From assembly GCA_041671525.1 (NCBI GenBank), contig JBAZBJ010000002.1, forward strand, positions 1 to 64,000: a stretch of DNA of 64,000 nt, in the 5' to 3' direction. The position numbers and the translations under genes were made by a program. The DNA is from UBA11098 sp041671525 (lineage in GTDB: Bacteria; Patescibacteriota; Minisyncoccia; Moranbacterales; UBA2206). Of this stretch, positions 59,187-64,000 are shown piece by piece. The notes beneath the pieces are model-generated. The model saw only the letters and a program-made list of their open reading frames with translations. It did no database searches and had not been told where the DNA came from. Each line of letters opens with the position of its first letter. Position 1 is the stretch's first letter.

Positions 59187-59235
59187 GACAGAAGTTGTTT
59201 AATTTTGAAAAATACTTTTCACCTGGAGGACAGAC

Positions 59236-59574
59236 ATGATAAATAGCAAGGTTTGCAAGCCGGGAGAGCTAATTCCGTTGAAGGAAATAACTTGCCGGAT
59301 TAAGGGCAGAGCAGCTGTTGTTAAATTTTGGACACTGGACAGTGTGTTCGTCGAAGCAGGCTCATGCGGTGAACTTAAAATTAACAAGATTGTTGAGTTG
59401 GTGATCAAGGAGAAGCACCGGCGAGATCTTGTCAGAGTGAAAGCTAAAATTAAGCGTGGTGGATCACCAAAGGTGTTTAGAGTAGCGATTGACATGACAA
59501 AAAACATCTGGGCGCTAACCAGAATCCAGGAGATGCAAAAGCGTATGCGGGAGCATACAAAGAGACGGGCATAG
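59236..59574 (+). CDS. Basic protein of unknown function (112 aa)
   Basis: Preceded by CTGGAGGACAGAC, a good ribosome site. RIKGRAAVVKFWTLDSVFVEAGSCGELKINKIVELVIKEKHRRDLVRVKAKIKRGG suggests a small beta barrel (PilZ- or OB-like) followed by a basic helix. Not assigned. The last codons overlap its terminator. Confidence 0.55.
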   Translation: MINSKVCKPGELIPLKEITCRIKGRAAVVKFWTLDSVFVEAGSCGELKINKIVELVIKEKHRRDLVRVKAKIKRGGSPKVFRVAIDMTKNIWALTRIQEMQKRMREHTKRRA

Positions 59575-59591
59575 TGCTGCCCGTCTCTTTT
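59561..59591 (+). terminator. Terminator overlapping the 3' end of the 59236 gene
   Basis: AGAGACGGGC-ATAGTGCT-GCCCGTCTCTTTT. Confidence 0.85.
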
Positions 59592-59665
59592 CAATTTCGG
59601 TAGAAATCAGGGGATGTTGTGCGATTGCTTGCTCAAAATGATTTTTTATCTTATCATAAGATACT

Positions 59666-60265
59666 ATGAACAAAGTCCAGGATAATTATCAGAAGCTGGT
59701 TGCGGCCATCAAAAATGGCGCGGTTGGTGTTTTGCCGACGGACACTTTGTATGGGTTGGTGGGCAGCGCTTTCTCCGAAGAAGCAGTCGCCAAGATTTAT
59801 CGACTCAAAGAACGCGACGCCAAAAAACCGTTGATTATTTTGATTAGTTCGCTTAACGATTTAAAAAAGTTTGAGATTAAGCTCAATAAAAAAACGGAAA
59901 CACTATTAAAAAATATTTGGCCGGGCAAAGTGAGTGTTATTTTGCCGGTGCGTTCCAAAAAAGTGGCTTACTTGCACCGCGGCACCAAGTCCTTGGCTTT
60001 CCGGCTGCCAAAGAAAGACAGCCTGCTGGAACTGTTGAAAAAAACCGGCCCCTTGGTCGCGCCCAGCGCTAACCGCGAAGGAGAAAAACCGGCTGGCAAC
60101 GTAAAAAAAGCCCGCCAATATTTTGGCGAAAAAGTGGCTTTTTATGTGGATGGTGGCGCTCTACGCTCCAAGCCGTCCACCCTGGTTGCCATCGAGAAGG
60201 GACAGGTTATAATTAAGAGAGAAGGCGCTATTGGAAAATCCAAAATCCAAAATATCAAATCCTAA
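59666..60265 (+). CDS. Sua5/YciO/YrdC family protein (TsaC-like)
   Basis: 199 residues. AIKNGAVGVLPTDTLYGLVGSAFSEEAVAKIYRLKERDAKKPLIILI, WPGKVSVILP, LAFRLPKK and GPLVAPSANREGEKPA are the YrdC signature. TsaC makes threonylcarbamoyl-AMP for tRNA t6A, which would complement TsaE at 16301. The last residues (KSKIQNIKS) come from AT-rich repeat-like DNA. Confidence 0.9.
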   Translation: MNKVQDNYQKLVAAIKNGAVGVLPTDTLYGLVGSAFSEEAVAKIYRLKERDAKKPLIILISSLNDLKKFEIKLNKKTETLLKNIWPGKVSVILPVRSKKVAYLHRGTKSLAFRLPKKDSLLELLKKTGPLVAPSANREGEKPAGNVKKARQYFGEKVAFYVDGGALRSKPSTLVAIEKGQVIIKREGAIGKSKIQNIKS

Positions 60266-60284
60266 ATAAATTCAAAATTATAAT

Positions 60285-61340
60285 ATGGAGAAATTAAAAA
60301 TCGGACTTATTTTTGGCGGCCGGAGCGGGGAACATGAAGTTTCATTGAAATCAGCGAAGGTTGTTTGGGATAATTTGAATGGAGAAAAATATGAAATAAT
60401 CCCAATTGCCATTACCAAGGGTGGCGACTGGTTGTTGGGTGAAAAAGGGCAACAATATATGATGGATAATTTGCCGTTGGCCGGAAGTGAAAATGGAGTT
60501 AGCTTTGAGCAATCGCAAAAATTATATAGTGCTCAGGACAATCAAAATATTTTTGCTGAAATTAAAAAGTTAGATTTAATTTTGCCGATCGGTCATGGCG
60601 CTTTTATTGAAGATGGAAAATTGCAAGGCATGCTGGACACCATTGGTGTGCCCTATGTTTTTTCCGGAACTTTAGCGAGCGCACTTTCGATGAACAAGCA
60701 GAAAACAAAATTGGTGGCCAAGAATGCCGGCTTGAAAATAGCTAGAGAAGTAACTTTGATAAAAGGCAAAAAATATAATAGTGAAAAAATTATCCAAAAA
60801 TTGGGCTTGCCGATCGTCATCAAACCGATTGAGTCCGGCTCGTCGGTCGGGATGAGTATTTGCAAAATTGAAAGCGAACTGGAAGCTGGCGTAAAAAAAG
60901 CTTTTGAATATTCCGGGGAAGTTATGCTGGAACAATTCATCAAGGGCCGCGAATTTACGGTGGCGGTGATGGGCAACAAAACGCCCAAAGCGTTGCCGGT
61001 CATTGAAATTATTCCGAAAATTTCCGAGTTTTTTAGCTATGAAGCTAAATATCAGACCGGTGGCAGCGAGGAAATTTGTCCGGCCAACATTCCGGCGGAC
61101 GTTAGCAAAAAGTTGCAGCGCTCGGCCATCAAAATTTTCAAAGCCCTAGGTTGTCAGGATCTGGCCAGAGCGGATTTCATCTGGAGCGAGAAAGAAAACA
61201 AAATGTATTTCCTGGAAATCAACACGATTCCCGGCATGACTAGCGCCAGTCTCGCGCCGAAAGCCGCCAAAGCCGCCGGTTTGACTTTCCCGCAGTTTTT
61301 GGATAAGTTAATTAGACTGGCTGTGGAGAGAAAAAACTAG
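60285..61340 (+). CDS. ddl: D-alanine-D-alanine ligase
   Basis: 351 residues, ATP-grasp. IGLIFGGRSGEHEVSLKSAK, GTLASALSMNKQKTK, PIVIKPIESGSSVGMS, and the C-terminal RADFIWSEKENKMYFLEINTIPGMTSASLAPKAA. Joins two D-alanines for the peptidoglycan stem. Fits with MurE, FemX and PBP1A in the window. Confidence 0.96.
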   Translation: MEKLKIGLIFGGRSGEHEVSLKSAKVVWDNLNGEKYEIIPIAITKGGDWLLGEKGQQYMMDNLPLAGSENGVSFEQSQKLYSAQDNQNIFAEIKKLDLILPIGHGAFIEDGKLQGMLDTIGVPYVFSGTLASALSMNKQKTKLVAKNAGLKIAREVTLIKGKKYNSEKIIQKLGLPIVIKPIESGSSVGMSICKIESELEAGVKKAFEYSGEVMLEQFIKGREFTVAVMGNKTPKALPVIEIIPKISEFFSYEAKYQTGGSEEICPANIPADVSKKLQRSAIKIFKALGCQDLARADFIWSEKENKMYFLEINTIPGMTSASLAPKAAKAAGLTFPQFLDKLIRLAVERKN

Positions 61341-61364
61341 TCAAAAAAGAAAGGAGGAATAGGT

Positions 61365-61589
61365 ATGAATGCGTTTACGTTTTTCATGATTTTCAGTGGC
61401 ATAGTTGCTCTTTTAATAGTTGCAGTGAAGCTTTTCAATAAGCCCACAAAAAAAGAAATTTGGGAATTGCATTTTGTGGATGGGCGAGTTGAAGGTGGCT
61501 ACAAGAGCGAGAGGGCAGCCGAGGAAGCTCTTTGCGAGATGGGTTGCAAGCCGTTCACTGCAACCGCAGTCAGAAGAGACAATAAATAA
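61365..61589 (+). CDS. Small single-span membrane protein (74 aa)
   Basis: One membrane helix at ~3-23 (FTFFMIFSGIVALLIVAVKLF), then a ~50-residue soluble part WELHFVDGRVEGGYKSERAAEEALCEMGCKP. Very strong ribosome site AAAGGAGGAATAGGT. Function unknown. Confidence 0.65.
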   Translation: MNAFTFFMIFSGIVALLIVAVKLFNKPTKKEIWELHFVDGRVEGGYKSERAAEEALCEMGCKPFTATAVRRDNK

Positions 61590-61599
61590 GAACATTAAC

Positions 61600-61628
61600 C
61601 CGGGCAATACGTTTGCCCGGTCTTTTTT
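61600..61628 (+). terminator. Terminator after the 61365 gene
   Basis: CCGGGCAA..TTTGCCCGG then TCTTTTTT. Confidence 0.85.
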
Positions 61629-61774
61629 ATAGGCGGCCATTTCAATTGACTTTTCCGCGAAAAGACTGCTAGACTGGTAGCAGGTTTTTCTTTAAAAACA
61701 GCATAAATTACACAGAAAGGAGAGGTTTGCAGAATCAACCCCGTCTAGGCGGGGAAAAACGAAAGGAGAGAAGG

Positions 61775-62629
61775 ATGAAAAGAGAAGTTAAGTTATTTTT
61801 CCCCGTAGATGTGAGCTCGGCAGAAGAGGCACATGAGTTGCTTGCTGAGGTCGGTCCGTACGTCGATGTCGCAAAGGTTGGAATGGAGCTGGATAACAAT
61901 GCCGGACTTCCTACTATGGTTGTCATTTGCAACGCACACGGAAAGGAAGTCTTTGTTGACAAAAAGTTCTTCGATATCCCGAATACGGTCGGCAAGGCAG
62001 CCGCAGGTGTCACCAGCTTTGGTGTCGATTACTTCAACGTTATGGCGCTGGGTGGAAAAAGGATGATGGCAGCGGCAGTTGAAAGTGCCGCTTTGAGAGC
62101 CCAGAAGATTCAGGTCAAGCGGCCGAAGATTATCGCCGTCTCTATGTTGACCAGTATGGCCTATGATGAAGTGGTGAGCGAGGCGGGAGTCGTGCCGCCG
62201 GTCCTGATCATGATGCTGCAGAAAGCAGCAATGGATGGGCTGATCGGCGAAGAAGTGTTGCCTCTTCTGCAGAAACTTTTTTCGGCCGATCCTGCTGATC
62301 AGCTGAAGTATGTTGCGGAGATTGTTTTGCATCTGACTAATGATGCAGTAGAGGTCGGAGTCGACTGTGCGCTTTCATCGCCGCTTGAGACGTCCAAGAT
62401 ACGTAGAGGTCATCCTGATATCGAAATCATTAACCCGGGCATCAGGATGCCTTGGGACCCGCCCGATGATCAGCGCAGAACCGCGACTCCGTATGAGGCC
62501 GTCAGAGACGGCGCAACCGGATTGGTGGTTGGACGCCCTGTCCGTAATCCACAGGGCGGCAGAACGAGGCAGGATGTTATTGATGCCATTCGGGTGGATA
62601 TCCAAAAAGCCCTCGCAGAAAGGGGATAA
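61775..62629 (+). CDS. pyrF: Orotidine 5'-phosphate decarboxylase
   Basis: 284 residues from the ATG at 61775, preceded by GAAAGGAGAGAAG. The catalytic D.K..D motif is VDKKFFDIPNTVGKAAA; AKVGMEL and the phosphate-binding end INPGIRMPW...DDQRRTATPYEAVRDGATGLVVGRPV match OMP decarboxylase. It makes UMP. It is ~50 residues longer than usual, the extra being mostly in ~110-190. pyrE follows 56 bases later. Confidence 0.92.
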   Translation: MKREVKLFFPVDVSSAEEAHELLAEVGPYVDVAKVGMELDNNAGLPTMVVICNAHGKEVFVDKKFFDIPNTVGKAAAGVTSFGVDYFNVMALGGKRMMAAAVESAALRAQKIQVKRPKIIAVSMLTSMAYDEVVSEAGVVPPVLIMMLQKAAMDGLIGEEVLPLLQKLFSADPADQLKYVAEIVLHLTNDAVEVGVDCALSSPLETSKIRRGHPDIEIINPGIRMPWDPPDDQRRTATPYEAVRDGATGLVVGRPVRNPQGGRTRQDVIDAIRVDIQKALAERG

Positions 62630-62685
62630 GTCAGCGCTGTTTTTTGAAGAAGGGGAAAAATTTCGGTATGGGAGGAGGTGAAAAT

Positions 62686-63345
62686 ATGAACAGTATCTTG
62701 CAAGATGTTGCAAGGAGGATTTTCGAAAAGGGAGCATTCTTGTTTGGGGCTTTTAGGCTAAAGCTTCACGAAAAGAATCCCAATGCTCCGCTCTCGCCTT
62801 TTTATCTCAACATTCGCAATAAGAACAATCCGAAGCCTGGTCCTCTGGATGATGAAGATTATGATCTCATTGCCAAGGGATTGCTGGAGGTTACTCAGGA
62901 CAGCGGAGTTGAGTTCGATGCGATTGCTCCGATTCCAAGAGCTGGAGATCCAATTGCTGAAGCCATTCTCCGTGTTGTGGGAGCTGATTCTAAATTCAGA
63001 ATCATCCCGCTCTCAAAAGAGGAGGATGGGGGTGGGAGAAGGATAGTCCCGAAAGCTGGGTTTGAATACAAACAGGGAGAGCGGATTTTGCTCATTGATG
63101 ATCTGGTGACAAAGGCAGACACCAAGATCGAAGCCATCAAGGCTGTGGAGTCATCCGGATGCAAAGTCGTCGGGCTCGTTGTTCTGGTGGACCGTCAACA
63201 GGGCGGCAGAGAGCAGATAGAAGCAGCTGGCTATAAGTTGTTTGTCGGATTCACTATCCGTACTCTGCTTGATTTCTACGTCGCAAACAACATGGTGGAC
63301 AAGGAGAAATACGAGGAAGCGATTAAATACATCACTAACGTCTAA
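62686..63345 (+). CDS. pyrE: Orotate phosphoribosyltransferase
   Basis: 219 residues from the ATG at 62686, with ribosome site GGAGGAGGTG. PRPP-binding motif ILLIDDLVTKADTKIEAI, substrate loop FDAIAPIPRAGDPIAEAI and VVGLVVLVDRQQGGREQIEAAGY. Together with pyrF it converts orotate to UMP; the genes for making orotate are not in the window. Confidence 0.92.
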   Translation: MNSILQDVARRIFEKGAFLFGAFRLKLHEKNPNAPLSPFYLNIRNKNNPKPGPLDDEDYDLIAKGLLEVTQDSGVEFDAIAPIPRAGDPIAEAILRVVGADSKFRIIPLSKEEDGGGRRIVPKAGFEYKQGERILLIDDLVTKADTKIEAIKAVESSGCKVVGLVVLVDRQQGGREQIEAAGYKLFVGFTIRTLLDFYVANNMVDKEKYEEAIKYITNV

Positions 63346-63353
63346 ATTCAACC

Positions 63354-63405
63354 GAGCCCATCACACCACCCAAGGAGGGGGAATGTGTGATGGGCTCTTA
63401 TTTTT
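63354..63405 (+). terminator. Terminator after pyrE
   Basis: GAGCCCATCACAC and GTGTGATGGGCTC arms, then TTATTTTT; long loop. Confidence 0.85.
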
Positions 63406-63519
63406 GGCTTATTTGAAGCCTTGTAAAAACTAAGCAGATTTTGAGTGGCTTGAAAGAGCCTTTTTTGGTTTCCTAAAGCTTTCCTAAAGCTTCGCTTTAG
63501 GAAAAGGCGGTTGGAATAT

Positions 63520-63547
63520 TTGACAGGGCTTGGGGGTAGTATATACT
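63520..63547 (+). promoter_or_regulatory. Promoter of csoR
   Basis: TTGACA, 16-base spacer, TATACT, directly followed by the operator. Confidence 0.8.
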
Positions 63548-63548
63548 G

Positions 63549-63567
63549 ATACCTAGGGGGGAGGTAT
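63549..63567 (+). promoter_or_regulatory. CsoR/RcnR-type operator
   Basis: ATACCT-AGGGGGG-AGGTAT: a six-G tract flanked by inverted AT-rich arms, the layout of RcnR/CsoR operators. It covers the transcription start, so the CsoR protein encoded next would repress itself. Confidence 0.75.
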
Positions 63568-63586
63568 AAGTTTTAAAATATAAAAG

Positions 63587-63856
63587 ATGGAACAACAAGA
63601 TAAGGAAATCTTGATAGCTTTAAAAAAGGCTAGCACACATTTGAGCAAAGTAATTAAGATGGTGGAGGACAAAGAATATTGCATCGATATTTTGCAACAG
63701 AACCTAGCCGTGATGGGACTTTTGAAGTCCGGCAATCAGAAGCTGATGGAAAGACATTTGCATAGTTGCTTTGCCAATGTGATGAAAAGCGCTAATGAAA
63801 AAAGAAAACAAGAAATGATTGAGGAAATCTTAACTATAAATAAGATGAGCAAATAA
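63587..63856 (+). CDS. csoR: CsoR/RcnR-family metal-sensing repressor
   Basis: 89 residues, all-helical DUF156 fold. The Cu(I)-type C-H-C ligand pattern is visible: Cys in KEYCIDILQQ, His and Cys in RHLHSCF. Copper (or another metal or sulfur species) would release it from DNA. It has its own operator and is followed 18 bases later by an exported protein gene. Confidence 0.9.
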   Translation: MEQQDKEILIALKKASTHLSKVIKMVEDKEYCIDILQQNLAVMGLLKSGNQKLMERHLHSCFANVMKSANEKRKQEMIEEILTINKMSK

Positions 63857-63873
63857 TCTGGTACCACAATACA

Positions 63874-64000
63874 ATGAGAAAAATCAGTCAAAAAAAATTA
63901 ATTACTATAGTAACTCTGGCATTTTTGTTGTTTGGGTTTTTTTCATCGTCGATTTATGCGCTGGCTCATTCTGAAGGAATGGACTTGAGTTGCAGTGATG
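63874..64000 (+). CDS. Exported protein, N-terminal part (cut by window edge)
   Basis: MRKISQKKLITIVTLAFLLF... : basic start, hydrophobic signal or anchor (~8-31), then AHSEGMDLSCSD. Continues past base 64000. Being second in a CsoR-controlled operon, with His, Met and Cys right after the signal, a copper-related role is plausible but not shown. Confidence 0.6.
   Translation, partial: MRKISQKKLITIVTLAFLLFGFFSSSIYALAHSEGMDLSCSD

Overview
The window reads like a chromosome segment of a Candidate Phyla Radiation bacterium (Patescibacteria, most likely the Parcubacteria group). This rests on gene content and style: compact single-copy housekeeping genes, many small proteins, a type IV pilus ATPase, LemA/HtpX, FemX/MurE/Ddl wall genes, DUF3048, lamin-tail surface protein, a fermentative pyruvate kinase/D-lactate dehydrogenase pair, and no respiratory or amino-acid biosynthetic genes. 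UGA acts as a stop (for example tsaE and several ATGA overlaps), so this is not a UGA-recoding lineage. The phylum call is inference; no rRNA is present.

Layout. 1-16.2 kb is almost entirely minus strand: a PBP1A N-terminus at the edge; a tight run of yebC, ruvC, a 7TM protein, an ATP-grasp ligase fused to a retropepsin-like protease, and two more ATP-grasp proteins; a lamin-tail/PKD surface protein; a PH-domain membrane protein pair; ruvB; a structured RNA leader with a small ORF; a DUF559 nuclease; a double-headed PilB ATPase; and a degenerate DHH protein. From 16.3 kb on nearly everything is on the plus strand: tsaE, cyclophilin lipoprotein, Pur-alpha-like protein, ORF6N protein, polA-fpg, DUF3048, holA, rpsT (minus), ruvA, femX-murE, a second structured RNA, lemA-htpX, pyk, tRNA-Ser, an MNT/HEPN toxin-antitoxin pair, dnaG, rpoD and tRNA-Asn with a broken partial copy. 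Then come transporter and metabolic genes, hsp20 under a CIRCE element, a C39-like peptidase, cspA, a BaiN-like flavoprotein, msrB-msrA, several exported proteins, a PAS-GAF protein, DedA, a third structured RNA, typA, DUF1059 proteins, a YciO/YrdC protein, ddl, pyrF-pyrE, and a CsoR regulator with its operator at the right edge.

How genes work together. RuvA, RuvB and RuvC (three separate loci) make the Holliday-junction machine. PolA, Fpg, HolA, DnaG and RpoD are the replication, repair and transcription core. FemX, MurE, Ddl and PBP1A belong to peptidoglycan synthesis. LemA/HtpX and Hsp20 (probably HrcA-controlled) belong to stress response. PyrF-PyrE complete UMP synthesis from orotate.

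The most unusual content is (a) the ATP-grasp/retropepsin/7TM cluster at 436-5233, a candidate peptide- or protein-tailing system with its own trimming protease; (b) many palindromic elements sitting in frame inside conserved genes (lamin-tail protein, tsaE, ORF6N gene, polA, fpg, femX, murE, dnaG, msrB) and inside a tRNA-Asn relic; (c) three intergenic regions of 250-300 bases with their own promoters and long-range complementary arms that I cannot assign to a known RNA family; and (d) a tandem PilB-PilB fusion. Minor protein-level oddities are a PolA lacking the exo I acidic pair and with a Glu-to-Asp change in motif A, a DHH protein lacking several metal ligands, and a MurE with an atypical specificity motif.
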